Shown here: positions 16,375-25,217 of the stretch, piece after piece
How positions within the stretch are numbered: the stretch's first letter is position 1
How the letters are laid out: each line of letters starts with the position of its first letter
Origin: Pseudomonadales bacterium
GTDB taxonomy: Bacteria > Pseudomonadota > Gammaproteobacteria > Pseudomonadales > Azotimanducaceae
DNA: 49,098 bases
Assembly (NCBI GenBank): GCA_028283025.1
Contig: JAPYNO010000012.1
Location: forward strand, 1-49,098
Direction: 5' to 3'
The notes under the pieces: generated by a model
Database searches by the model: none
Seen by the model: the letters and a program-made list of their open reading frames with translations, nothing else
Told to the model about the DNA's origin: nothing
Made by a program: the position numbers and the translations under genes

Positions 16375-17192
16375 GGCGTATTCGGCTCAACCGAAAACAA
16401 CGTTCTTGTTTCGCTTTCTAGCAGGCGACCGAGCACCGCGGTTACCGCTGGTCGCACTAGCCTGCCATCAATGCGCACAGCCACGCCTTGACCATGCGCT
16501 TTGCCATCGACGCAGCCATCGCCCAAGAACATCCACGCTGCGCCATCCTCAACGAGTGAACAACGTGGATTCTCGGCGAGCGGCCAAGCTTGCTGTAGGT
16601 CGCCTTCGACCCAGCGCTCAAACCAGCGACTGCCATCGGCTTTCAATCGAATGCCAAACCCATGCCTGACACCCTGCTCATACCAGCCGCTAAAACGATC
16701 GCCAGACGCTTCGACCTGGCGACCTTCACCATGCCGAACACCGGCGACATAGTGCCCCTCGTAGACCATCAACCCCTGCCGCACGCGGCGGCCAGCACCA
16801 GTGCGCTCACCAAACGTGTACTCGCCTTCGTAGAAATTGCCCGGCTCCCAAATGAATCGACCCTGCCCGTGGCGCACGCCCTGAACGAACTCTCCCACGT
16901 ATTGCGCACCGCTCGGCCATGTGTACACACCCTGCCCGTTCGGCAGGTCGTTCTCATAGCTGCCTTCGTAGACATGTCCATGCGCCCATTCGTAGCGGCC
17001 TTGCCCATGACGCATGCCGTCGCGCATCGTGCCGCGATAGCGATCGCCATTGTCATACGCTCGCTCGTGTTGCGTCGGCAGTTCGTTTTCAGAAGGCGCT
17101 TGCGCAAACGCCACCTGCCACCAGAAGCACGCCGCTGCGAGCGCAGCCAAGCGCGCGCTTCGCAGCCTTCGCACTCGCCTGAGATGCTGCAC
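16371..17192 (-). CDS. Exported MORN-repeat protein
   Basis: About 273 aa from the GTG at 17192. The N terminus is a basic stretch plus hydrophobic core ending AFA-QAP, a Sec signal peptide. Six or seven MORN repeats follow (YRGTMRDGMRHGQGRY, YEGSYENDLPNGQGVY, YVGEFVQGVRHGQGRF, YEGEYTFGERTGAG, and so on), then a C-terminal segment with a cysteine pair. MORN repeats are beta-hairpin modules that bind membranes or proteins. The stop overlaps the ATG of the pseudokinase (ATGA), so the two products probably work together at the periplasmic face. The start is uncertain: no Shine-Dalgarno is visible, and the frame upstream is antisense to tauE. Confidence 0.85.
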   Translation of the reverse strand: MQHLRRVRRLRSARLAALAAACFWWQVAFAQAPSENELPTQHERAYDNGDRYRGTMRDGMRHGQGRYEWAHGHVYEGSYENDLPNGQGVYTWPSGAQYVGEFVQGVRHGQGRFIWEPGNFYEGEYTFGERTGAGRRVRQGLMVYEGHYVAGVRHGEGRQVEASGDRFSGWYEQGVRHGFGIRLKADGSRWFERWVEGDLQQAWPLAENPRCSLVEDGAAWMFLGDGCVDGKAHGQGVAVRIDGRLVRPAVTAVLGRLLESETRTLFSVEPNTP

Positions 17193-17226
17193 AATGTTGC
17201 TTTTACTTCTGGCCGCGCACGCGCAT

Positions 17227-18057
17227 ATGGACTGGCTGCTTCTCGTTGGCATCTGCGCCTTCATTGGCGCAGCTTCCGGATTTATCGCCGGGCTGCTTGG
17301 CGTCGGCGGCGGGCTGGTGATCGTCCCGGCGCTCATTCTCCTGTTCGACCTGCTGTATTCCAAAGGCGCATCGTTCGCTTCGCTTGGCCTGACGACGACC
17401 GTTGCAGTCGCGACATCGCTTGCCTGCGTGTTCGTCACCACCGTCATGTCCGGCGCAGCACAATGGCGGCGTGGCCATGTGCATCTACCTGCGGCGCGAC
17501 GCTGGGCACCGTTTCTTGTCGTGGGTGGCGCGTTCAGCGGATGGTTCGCACCAGCCCTCCCGGAAATTGCCATTCGGCTCTTCATTGCAGTGCTTGTTCT
17601 CACTGTCGCCATTATATTGTCCACACGATGGCAGCCAAAGCCGGGGCGAAACTTTCCCGGACGCACACCGTCCGCGCTCATGGCAGGCTTCACAGGCTTC
17701 TTCTCAGGTGCCGCAGGCATCGCTGGCGGCAACATGATGGTGCCAACCTTCATGTACTTCAATCTACCGATTCACCATGCGATGGGCACATCATCCTTTC
17801 TTGGCCCCTTCGTCGCGCTCTCAGGTGTCATCGCCTATATCAGCCGCGGCTGGGCGCAGACCGCAAGCGATGTCGCGCTGCTTGGCTTTGTGCATTTGCC
17901 AGCGTTCGCCGCCATCACACTCGGCGCTTTGTTTTTCGCGCCACTGGGGGTGCGTTTCGCGCACGGGCGAAGCCCCGAGATATTGCGCACACTGCTGGTC
18001 ATTTTCTTGATTGCCGCATCGCTGCGCATGAGCTATTCGGCACTTGATGTATTCTGA
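17227..18057 (+). CDS. Sulfite exporter TauE/SafE family membrane protein
   Basis: A 276-aa polytopic inner-membrane protein with about eight hydrophobic segments and the two TauE repeats, including GFIAGLLGVGGGLVIVPAL and GFFSGAAGIAGGNMMVP. The family moves small anions such as sulfite, sulfoacetate or other organosulfur compounds. The start MDWLLLVGICAF is the usual family opening; an ATG at 17194 would add 11 residues and begin 1 bp from the divergent MORN start. It is followed 35 bp later by fumC. Substrate unknown. Confidence 0.9.
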   Translation: MDWLLLVGICAFIGAASGFIAGLLGVGGGLVIVPALILLFDLLYSKGASFASLGLTTTVAVATSLACVFVTTVMSGAAQWRRGHVHLPAARRWAPFLVVGGAFSGWFAPALPEIAIRLFIAVLVLTVAIILSTRWQPKPGRNFPGRTPSALMAGFTGFFSGAAGIAGGNMMVPTFMYFNLPIHHAMGTSSFLGPFVALSGVIAYISRGWAQTASDVALLGFVHLPAFAAITLGALFFAPLGVRFAHGRSPEILRTLLVIFLIAASLRMSYSALDVF

Positions 18058-18092
18058 CAAGTTGATTGCAGCGCTTTCCAAGAAGGAAATCC

Positions 18093-19475
18093 ATGTCCGA
18101 CTATCGAATTGAGCGCGACAGCCTCGGCGAGCTGCGCGTGCCGACAGGCGCCCTCTATGGTGCCCAGACCATGCGCGCCGTCAACAATTTTCAAATCAGC
18201 GGCCTTGTCATGCCAAGCGAGTTCATTCGCGCCACATGTCGCATGAAGTGCGCGGCTGCAAACGCAAACCTGTCGCTCGGCCTGCTTGAACTAGCGATCG
18301 CTGAAGCCATCATCGCAGCCTGTGATCAGATATTGGACTTTGATGACCTTGCCAAGCATTTTCCTGTCGATGTTTTTCAAACCGGTTCCGGCACCAGCAC
18401 CAATATGAACGCCAACGAAGTGATCGCACGCCTTGCGAGCGAGAACAGTGGCCTTGAAGTCAATCCAAACGACCATGTCAACATGAGTCAGAGCAGCAAC
18501 GACACCATTCCGAGCGCCATCCATGTGTCGGCGGCTTGCGCAATCGAACAGCGCCTGCTTCCCACTATTCTCAGGTTGCGCTCACAACTCCTTGAACGCG
18601 CAGAGGAATTTGAGGGACAGACCAAATCTGGGCGCACTCATTTGATGGATGCCATGCCCATCACCCTCGGTCAAGAACTCGGCAGCTGGGCACAGCAATT
18701 GGCAAGCGGCGGGCAGCGCATCGAGGCCTGCCTGCCGAGGCTTCGCAGGCTCGCGCAAGGCGGCACCGCCGTCGGCACAGGCATCAATGCGCATCCAGAC
18801 TTCGCATCCACATTCGCCGCGGCGCTGTCTCAATCGACCAGCATCGAATTCGCGCCTGCAGAGAACTTCTTCGAGGCGATCGCCACGCAGGATACGGCTA
18901 TCGAAACTTCAGGGGCATTGAAAACACTCGCAGTCAGCCTGATGAAAATAGCCAATGATCTGCGCTGGATGAACAGCGGCCCTCTCGCTGGCCTCGGTGA
19001 GATTGAACTGCCTGCGCTACAGCCCGGCAGCAGCATCATGCCCGGCAAGGTCAACCCGGTCATCCCGGAAGCGGTCGCGATGGTGTGCGCGCAAGTCATT
19101 GGCAATGACACGACCATTACCATCGGTGGTCAATCAGGCAATTTCCAACTCAATGTCATGTTGCCGATGATCGCTTACAACCTCTTACAAAGCATCGATC
19201 TGCTGACGAACGCCTGCGATGCGCTTGGGCGGCTCGCCATTGAAGGCTTGCGTATCAAGAGCGAGGCAATCGAAGCGCCGCTATCGAAAAATCCAATCCT
19301 CGTCACCGCGCTCAATCCAGAGATCGGCTATATGCGCGCCGCAGAAATCGCCAAAGCCGCCTACAAGGAAGGTCGTCCAATTCGCGAAGTCGCTGCGGAG
19401 ATGACAGACTTGAGCGATGCGCACCTCGCCGAGCTCCTTGACCCGGCACGCCTCACCAAAGGTGGGCTCGGATAA
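18093..19475 (+). CDS. fumC: Fumarate hydratase class II
   Basis: A 460-aa iron-free fumarase of the TCA cycle that interconverts fumarate and L-malate in the cytoplasm. Signatures seen: SGTSTNMNANEVI, the catalytic histidine in SGRTHLMDAMPITLGQE, and the superfamily signature GSSIMPGKVNPVIPEA with the active-site serine loop. AAGGA lies 7 nt before the ATG at 18093. It ends 7 bp before the dehydrogenase gene, so they are probably co-transcribed. Confidence 0.96.
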   Translation: MSDYRIERDSLGELRVPTGALYGAQTMRAVNNFQISGLVMPSEFIRATCRMKCAAANANLSLGLLELAIAEAIIAACDQILDFDDLAKHFPVDVFQTGSGTSTNMNANEVIARLASENSGLEVNPNDHVNMSQSSNDTIPSAIHVSAACAIEQRLLPTILRLRSQLLERAEEFEGQTKSGRTHLMDAMPITLGQELGSWAQQLASGGQRIEACLPRLRRLAQGGTAVGTGINAHPDFASTFAAALSQSTSIEFAPAENFFEAIATQDTAIETSGALKTLAVSLMKIANDLRWMNSGPLAGLGEIELPALQPGSSIMPGKVNPVIPEAVAMVCAQVIGNDTTITIGGQSGNFQLNVMLPMIAYNLLQSIDLLTNACDALGRLAIEGLRIKSEAIEAPLSKNPILVTALNPEIGYMRAAEIAKAAYKEGRPIREVAAEMTDLSDAHLAELLDPARLTKGGLG

Positions 19476-19482
19476 TGCACCG

Positions 19483-20538
19483 ATGAGCAATTCACATACG
19501 ATTCTCATTGCCTATGCACGTCCGGCAACGCAGCACTCGGCGACACCGCACCATGCCGTCGAACACGACACCCTGCATCGCCTCGGCGAAATATCCGCAG
19601 TTGATTTTCGCGATGAGCGTGTTTTCGCGCAGGCGATTCGCTCAGCAGACGCAGTCATCACGTCCTGGGGAGTCAACTTTCACCGCGATGTCATTGCCAC
19701 CATGGAACGCTGCCGTATCATTGCTATGGCGGCGGTCGGTGTTGACATGGTCGATCTCGACGCCGCCACCGAATCCGGGATCGTCGTCACCAACGTGCCC
19801 GATACTTTCACCGAAGAAGTCGCCGACCACACTATGCTGCTGCTGCTTGCAGCGGCGCGACGCAGCAAGCAGTTACACACATTCACGACTAGCAACGAAT
19901 GGCCTGAAGGACGCCGACTCTTGATGGGCGTGCCGCGCTTGCGCGGACAGACCTTGGGACTGCTTGGCTACGGCAATGTTGCGCGCGCCACGGCAAGACG
20001 TTCACAGCCGTTTGGGCTGCGCATCATAGCCCATGACCCCTATCTGCCAGATACCGTCATGTGCGCCGATGGCGTGGATCCCGTACCGCTCGATGTGCTG
20101 CTAGAGACAGCCGATTATCTGTCGCTGCACATGCCGCTCAATGACGAAACCCATCACATCATCAACGCCGAAGCGCTGCGCATCATGAAACCTAGCGCAC
20201 AACTGATCAACACTGCGCGCGGCGCCGTGATTGACGAGAAAGCGCTTATTGCAGCGATCAAAGAGGGCCGCATCGCAGGCGCCGCGCTTGATGTGCTTGA
20301 GGAAGAGCCACCGCACCCGGACAACCCACTCCTCACACATCCAAACGTCGTCGTCACGCCACATGTGGCATCTGCATCGTCGCGCATGTTGCCCGAATGC
20401 CGAAGGCGTGCAGCGCGCCAAGTCGCGCTTGTGCTGCGCGGCAAGTGGCCGATGAGTTGCGTCAACCCAAAAGTGCTTGAGAGAACCAATCTTGTACGCT
20501 GGCAGCCAACCCCGAGCGAGCGCGGACCCAATCGTTAA
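19483..20538 (+). CDS. D-isomer-specific 2-hydroxyacid dehydrogenase
   Basis: A 352-aa NAD(P)-dependent oxidoreductase of the D-2-hydroxyacid dehydrogenase family (glyoxylate/hydroxypyruvate reductase or phosphoglycerate dehydrogenase type). The nucleotide-binding loop LGYGNVARA is at 161-168, the substrate arginine Arg246 is in NTARGAVID, the acid is in VLEEEPP (about 273-275), and the catalytic histidine is His294 (TPHVAS). No ACT or other regulatory domain follows. It sits between fumC and an MFS transporter, compatible with use of an imported hydroxyacid, but the substrate is not decided by sequence. Confidence 0.92.
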   Translation: MSNSHTILIAYARPATQHSATPHHAVEHDTLHRLGEISAVDFRDERVFAQAIRSADAVITSWGVNFHRDVIATMERCRIIAMAAVGVDMVDLDAATESGIVVTNVPDTFTEEVADHTMLLLLAAARRSKQLHTFTTSNEWPEGRRLLMGVPRLRGQTLGLLGYGNVARATARRSQPFGLRIIAHDPYLPDTVMCADGVDPVPLDVLLETADYLSLHMPLNDETHHIINAEALRIMKPSAQLINTARGAVIDEKALIAAIKEGRIAGAALDVLEEEPPHPDNPLLTHPNVVVTPHVASASSRMLPECRRRAARQVALVLRGKWPMSCVNPKVLERTNLVRWQPTPSERGPNR

Positions 20539-21793
20539 TTCACCTCAGCTCAACTTGAGATCCCGCAGGAACCTGCGCTGGGAGCAGTTCACCGAACTCA
20601 GTCTGCCAGCGAGCTTCGCGCTGCTCGAAGGCAGCTTCTGCGCAATTCTTGCGGATAAGATATTCGCCGCGCCCGGCTGGGTGCTCGCGCTGTTAACTTC
20701 CGCGCCGATGTGGGCGAACCTGTCAAGCATCTTTTGGAATCCACTGACGCGCGGCTTGCCAAAGGTGCCGACAATTCTGACCCTTCAGGCGCTAGCGCTC
20801 GCCTGTCTCGGCATCTTCATAGTGCTCCCGCAGGGCAATCATCAACTTGGCCTCGCGCTGCTGGTGTCCGCCATGGTGAGCGGGCGGCTGCTCATCTCCG
20901 GCATCATGACTGTTCGCAGCGTCGTATGGAGCCTCAATTACCACCGCGATGTGCGTGCGCGTTCAACGGCGCGCCTGCACACCCTTACCTCGGTCGTGAC
21001 GGTCTCAGTGGCGAGTCTCGCCGGCTTGATGCTTGACAACGACCCTGGGTATTTTCGCTGGATCTACGCCGCAGGCATTCTGCCCGGCATCGTCGGCATC
21101 TGGTGCTTCTGGCATGTCGATGTACCAGGTGAACTCAGGCAGCGCGTGGAAGAGCGGCGCGCGCGTGAGGTCGCCGTCAAAAGCAGCCTCGGCGGGCTGC
21201 GCATCCTGTGGAGCGATCGCAACTACGGTCGCTACATGCTCTACCAATTCGTCTCCGGCATCGCCAATATGGGCATTGAAGCGCCGATCGTCTATCTTGT
21301 GTCACGGGAACTCGGCGCGAGTTTCCTCACGAGCATCTCCATCACGCTCGTCATTCCGTTTGTCACCGGACTGCTCGCCCTGCCCTTTTGGGCCAAATAC
21401 CTCGACCGCTCGCATGTCGTGCGATTCCGCTATATCCAATCCTATTACCTGCTGGCATCCACGCTCTTGCTATGGGCGGGGGCTGAGTTTGCCTCACTGC
21501 TTATCATCGGCATCGCTAGGGTCGTCGGAGGACTGGTGCGAAGCGCAGGCGGTATCGCCTGGCAGATCGGCCACAACGACTTCGCACCTCGCGCGGGCCT
21601 CTCAAGCTACATGTCTGTACACGTCACGCTCACTGGCATCAGAGGCGCCATCGCGCCGTTCATGTTCATGGCCCTCTATCTTGGCCTCGCCGATTGGAGC
21701 GGATTGGGTGCGAGCGTGTTCTTGTTTGCCGCGGTCGTCGCCTGCCTGTCAGGTTGGGGATTTTGGAGGTTGAAGCAGGATCTCGGTGTGTAG
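20477..21793 (+). CDS. MFS-type transporter
   Basis: A polytopic inner-membrane protein of up to 438 aa with about 10-12 hydrophobic helices, and the basic cytoplasmic loop GLPKVPT between early helices, as in the major facilitator superfamily. The frame opens with TTG at 20477, overlapping the dehydrogenase by 62 bp. A later TTG near 20555, 16 bp after the dehydrogenase stop, is an alternative, and no strong ribosome-binding site decides between them. The substrate is unknown; the upstream genes suggest an organic acid. It is convergent with the tRNA-Leu gene. Confidence 0.85.
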   Translation: MREPILYAGSQPRASADPIVNSPQLNLRSRRNLRWEQFTELSLPASFALLEGSFCAILADKIFAAPGWVLALLTSAPMWANLSSIFWNPLTRGLPKVPTILTLQALALACLGIFIVLPQGNHQLGLALLVSAMVSGRLLISGIMTVRSVVWSLNYHRDVRARSTARLHTLTSVVTVSVASLAGLMLDNDPGYFRWIYAAGILPGIVGIWCFWHVDVPGELRQRVEERRAREVAVKSSLGGLRILWSDRNYGRYMLYQFVSGIANMGIEAPIVYLVSRELGASFLTSISITLVIPFVTGLLALPFWAKYLDRSHVVRFRYIQSYYLLASTLLLWAGAEFASLLIIGIARVVGGLVRSAGGIAWQIGHNDFAPRAGLSSYMSVHVTLTGIRGAIAPFMFMALYLGLADWSGLGASVFLFAAVVACLSGWGFWRLKQDLGV

Positions 21794-21840
21794 GGATCAC
21801 TCAGGACCGAGCGCTGCGGGCGGCCTGCGAAGCGCAGGTT

Positions 21841-21927
21841 TGGTGCCCAGGGTGGGATTCGAACCCACACGCCACTAAGGGCACAGGAACCTAAATCCTG
21901 CTTGTCTGCCAGTTCCAACACCTGGGC
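21841..21927 (-). tRNA. tRNA-Leu (anticodon UAG)
   Basis: An 87-nt class II tRNA including encoded CCA (21841-21843). Acceptor GCCCAGG/CCTGGGC, anticodon loop with TAG, a long variable arm (TGCCCTTAGTGGCG region), and T-arm GTGGG-TTCGAAT-CCCAC. It is divergent from the second tRNA-Leu, with 71 bp between them. A TAGAAT at 21940-21945 (minus) could be its -10 element. Confidence 0.96.
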
Positions 21928-21998
21928 CGCGCAGCTATGATTCTAACCCGCCAAGAGTACCTTTCGCGCAAGTGCTATGCTTTGGATATGGCGCACAT

Positions 21999-22085
21999 GC
22001 GGGTGTGGCGGAATCGGCAGACGCAACGGACTTAAAATCCGTTGAGCGAGAGCTCGTGAGGGTTCAAGTCCCTCCACCCGCACCA
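21999..22085 (+). tRNA. tRNA-Leu (anticodon UAA)
   Basis: An 87-nt class II tRNA with acceptor GCGGGTG/CACCCGC, anticodon loop CTTAAAA (anticodon TAA), long variable arm (TTGAGCGAGAGCTCGTG region), T-arm with GGTTCAAGTCC and encoded CCA at 22083-22085. A TATGCT at 21976-21981 may be its -10 box. The last 22 bp overlap, antisense, the end of the permease gene. Confidence 0.97.
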
Positions 22086-23788
22086 GATGCGCGTCGCACT
22101 TTCAGCGAGATAATGTCGATATCGTAATACTTCTGGTGCTGTACGCGCGAAGCAAGCGACTGCAATATCCTCAGCGACACTTCGTGCTCGTGCCTGTCGT
22201 CCGGCGTATCGCTCAAGAGCAAGATCTGGTTCTCTAGGTTCTCTTCGCCGAGCGATGCGATGTACTCAAGCTCAGCGGCGTCCTCGACTTCTCTTAGCGT
22301 GAAGCGTATGTATCGAGCGGGCATATCAATGCTTTGCCTGTCCCCAAGAAGATTCAAGATGACCTCTTCAGACGCGAGGCACAGACGGTTCGCCGCGCTC
22401 GCGCTCCATCCACGCTTGCCCGCGAACTCGCGCAGCATATCTTCGATCTGCGCGATGCTCGAAGGCTGCAAGGCGCCTTCGTACTTGAGCCGCCTCGGAC
22501 TGAGAGCCTCCCACAGCGCAGTCAGGAGAATAGCCGTCAGGCCGCCGGATGTCATGCCGTTCTCAAGTAGCTGGCCTACCCAGCCTGCAAGCAGACCTGG
22601 AAAAATCATCCCGTACTGAAAGCCGATGCCGATGCCAAGCGACACGCTGACAATGACCGCTTTGCGGTGGTCGATGCCCTCTCGGGTCAGCACCTTGATG
22701 CCGACGCTGAACAGCAGGCCGATGATGAGCATCAGAAAAGCGCCGGCCACCGGCCCCGGAATCGCCACAAAGAACGCCGCGAACTTCGGAAAGAACGCTA
22801 GCGCAAAAAGGGTCGCGCCCACAAAGAGACCCACATCGCGCGAGGCGACGCCCGTCAGCTCGGTGATGCTGACAGAATTCGAATAGGTGGTGTTCGGCAC
22901 CGTCGCAAAGGCGCCCGAAAGAAAATTACCAAGCCCATCGGCATAGACCGCGCCTTGCACGACGCGGTAGTCCGGGCTCAAAGGCGTGCGGCGGGACACC
23001 CGCTGAATCGCGATCGAATCGCCGATGGTCTCGATCATGCCGACAATCGTCACCATAATGAACGCTGGTAATAATGCCCAGAACGCAGGGCTGAACTCTA
23101 GTGCAACACCCGGCCAAGGGACTTCCGGCACGCCAATCCACGCGGCTTCACGAATTGGCGTCGGATCGAATAAGCCGAGAAAAGCGCACGCAAGCGTGCC
23201 GGCGAGTACGCCAATCATCGGCGTCCACAGGCGCAGTGCGCCGCGGGCGCGCATGGCAAGAGCAACGCTCAGCAGCAGTGTCACAAGCGCGCAGATTGCG
23301 CCTCTGCCCATCTCCGACCTATCCTCGCCTTGCGTCACCATCTCGTAGACAATCGGCAGGACAGTGATGGGAATGAGCATGATCACCGTACCAGCGACCA
23401 CGGGCGTGACGATGCGACGAAGTAGTGCAAGCTTGGCAGCGAACAAGAGCTGCACAAGCGACGATGCGAGTACGAGCATCGCCATCAATCCAGGTCCGCC
23501 TTTGGCGAGCGCGGTGACGCACACTGAGATAAAGGCCCCAGAGGTGCCCATCAGGAGTACATGACCGGCGCCGACCGCACCGACCTTCACCGCTTGCACT
23601 GCGGTCGTGACACCACTCACGAGCAGCGCCGCGAACACCGCCCAAGTCAGGTATTCGCCCTCAACGCCCGCTGCGTTGATGACGACCACCGGCGTGATGA
23701 TGATGCCAGCAACCGAAATGCCAGCCATCTGCATGCCAAGGCCGAGTGAAAGTGCCTTCGGCGGCGTGTCTTCGGGTTCGAATCGCAT
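22064..23788 (-). CDS. NCS2-family (uracil/xanthine-type) permease with C-terminal HATPase-like domain
   Basis: About 574 aa. Residues 1 to about 430 form a nucleobase-cation symporter-2 membrane domain: many helices, the motif MIETIGDSIAIQ, and the signature GAFATVPNTTYSNSVS...TGVASR typical of uracil/xanthine permeases. The last 130 residues are soluble and resemble the histidine-kinase-like ATPase fold of RsbW-type proteins: an N-box-like helix EEVILNLL at 474-481 and a C-terminal helix-strand (VSLRILQSLASRV...DIDIISLKV), with a poorly conserved glycine box. The start MRFEPEDTPPKAL was chosen to avoid overlap with selA; ATGs up to 23896 are possible. The TGA stop lies inside tRNA-Leu(UAA) on the other strand. 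Likely imports a purine or pyrimidine, with the tail as sensor or regulator (inference). Confidence 0.88.
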   Translation of the reverse strand: MRFEPEDTPPKALSLGLGMQMAGISVAGIIITPVVVINAAGVEGEYLTWAVFAALLVSGVTTAVQAVKVGAVGAGHVLLMGTSGAFISVCVTALAKGGPGLMAMLVLASSLVQLLFAAKLALLRRIVTPVVAGTVIMLIPITVLPIVYEMVTQGEDRSEMGRGAICALVTLLLSVALAMRARGALRLWTPMIGVLAGTLACAFLGLFDPTPIREAAWIGVPEVPWPGVALEFSPAFWALLPAFIMVTIVGMIETIGDSIAIQRVSRRTPLSPDYRVVQGAVYADGLGNFLSGAFATVPNTTYSNSVSITELTGVASRDVGLFVGATLFALAFFPKFAAFFVAIPGPVAGAFLMLIIGLLFSVGIKVLTREGIDHRKAVIVSVSLGIGIGFQYGMIFPGLLAGWVGQLLENGMTSGGLTAILLTALWEALSPRRLKYEGALQPSSIAQIEDMLREFAGKRGWSASAANRLCLASEEVILNLLGDRQSIDMPARYIRFTLREVEDAAELEYIASLGEENLENQILLLSDTPDDRHEHEVSLRILQSLASRVQHQKYYDIDIISLKVRRASGAGGGT

Positions 23789-23864
23789 GTTTCGCACTGC
23801 ACGCATGAGACAGTGCATCTTGCCATCTGAGAAAATACCGAACAACTTGACTGCTGCGACCTTG

Positions 23865-25217
23865 ATGCGCCTACCTTCCATCAATGCACTACTCAACTCA
23901 AGCGCGTTCCAGCCCTTGGTGACGCGCTACGGGCGCATGGTGGTGCGAAATGCCCTGCGCGAGATCGGCGAGGCGCAGCAAGGCGAGGCTGAACTCAATA
24001 CCTTGGCCAGCGACACAGCGAGACATCTAGATCGTGCCATTGGCGGCGGAGTGACGCGCGTATTCAATATGACTGGCGTGCTCTTGCATTCCAATCTTGG
24101 CCGCGCCGTGCTCGATGGCGATGCGAGCGTGCGCATCGTTCGCGAAGCGTCCGGTCACTTGGCGCTCGAACTCAACGTGCACACTGGCAAACGCGGCAAC
24201 CGTGAATCGGCAGCTGCCGCTGCCATCTGTGCAATCACCGGCAGTGAGGCGGCTGCGATTGTCAACAACAATGCGGCCGCGGTGATGCTGATGCTCGCTT
24301 CGCTGAAGCGCGGCGCACGCAATCAAGTGATTGTTTCGCGCGGCGAACTCGTCGAGATTGGTGGCAGTTTCCGCCTGCCGGACATCATGCGCGTAGCGAA
24401 TGTCAAGCTGATCGAAGTCGGCACCACTAATGTGACGCGAGCAAGCGACTACTTTGAAGCCATCAACGCACGCACTTGCGCGATATTAAAAGTACACACA
24501 AGCAACTACGCCGTGCGTGGCTATACGCGCGTCGAAAGCCTGCAAGCGCTTCGCCCTATCGCCGAAGCCGAGCATATTCCACTGTGCATGGACCTCGGCA
24601 GCGGCTGCCTCGTTGACATGACGAAATTTGGCTTGCCAAAAGAGCCGCGAGTCTCCGAAGCAATCAAGCAAGGCGCACAGCTCGTGACCTTCAGCGGCGA
24701 CAAGCTGCTCGGCTCGGTGCAGGCGGGCTTTCTGCTCGGCGATAGGTCGCTCATCGAGCGCGCCAACCACCACCCAATGAAGCGCTCGCTCAGGCTCGAC
24801 AAGATTCGCCTTGCGCTGCTCACCGAAACGCTCAAGGCCTATCAGTCGCCGCAAACACTCACCAAGCGAGTGCCGCTGTTTCGCGCGCTTGCCCGCAGCC
24901 ACAAAGAGCTTCAACGCTCCGCAGACAAGGTGTGCGAAACCCTTGCCCCCATGCTCGCCTCCGGTTATTCATGCCGAACCATCGAGGCAGCGTGCGAAAT
25001 GGGCAGCGGCAGCATGCCCGGCGTGACCTTGGCGTCGCTCGCAGTCGAAATTCGAGCACCGTCGCAAGCCGCCCTCAAGCGCTTTGACCAGAGGCTGCGC
25101 ACACTCCCCGTGCCTGTCCTCGGACGCATTCACGCAGGCGCTCTGCTGCTTGATCTCAGAGCAATCGACGATGTGGGCGCACTGTTGACGAACCTCGGCG
25201 GACTCGGCAGCGCATGA
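23865..25217 (+). CDS. selA: L-seryl-tRNA(Sec) selenium transferase (SelA)
   Basis: A 450-aa PLP enzyme that converts seryl-tRNA(Sec) to selenocysteyl-tRNA(Sec) using selenophosphate. It aligns by eye with E. coli SelA throughout: LPSINALLNSSAFQPL, TGVLLHSNLGRA, IVNNNAAAVMLML, SRGELVEIGGSFR, DLGSGCLVD, and the PLP lysine Lys280 in FSGDKLLG. The start at 23865 fits the family N terminus. Its stop overlaps the selB ATG by 4 bp (ATGA). No tRNA-Sec gene (selC) or selenophosphate synthetase was found in the window. Confidence 0.96.
   Translation: MRLPSINALLNSSAFQPLVTRYGRMVVRNALREIGEAQQGEAELNTLASDTARHLDRAIGGGVTRVFNMTGVLLHSNLGRAVLDGDASVRIVREASGHLALELNVHTGKRGNRESAAAAAICAITGSEAAAIVNNNAAAVMLMLASLKRGARNQVIVSRGELVEIGGSFRLPDIMRVANVKLIEVGTTNVTRASDYFEAINARTCAILKVHTSNYAVRGYTRVESLQALRPIAEAEHIPLCMDLGSGCLVDMTKFGLPKEPRVSEAIKQGAQLVTFSGDKLLGSVQAGFLLGDRSLIERANHHPMKRSLRLDKIRLALLTETLKAYQSPQTLTKRVPLFRALARSHKELQRSADKVCETLAPMLASGYSCRTIEAACEMGSGSMPGVTLASLAVEIRAPSQAALKRFDQRLRTLPVPVLGRIHAGALLLDLRAIDDVGALLTNLGGLGSA

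Noticed and set aside
17201..17762. 190-codon N-terminal extension of the MORN protein
   Set aside because: It is the antisense of the TauE-type transporter, whose membrane motifs are real; the MORN signal peptide begins near 17192.
23607..23864. Longer N terminus for SelA
   Set aside because: This part is antisense to the permease, and SelA alignment begins at MRLPSINALL.
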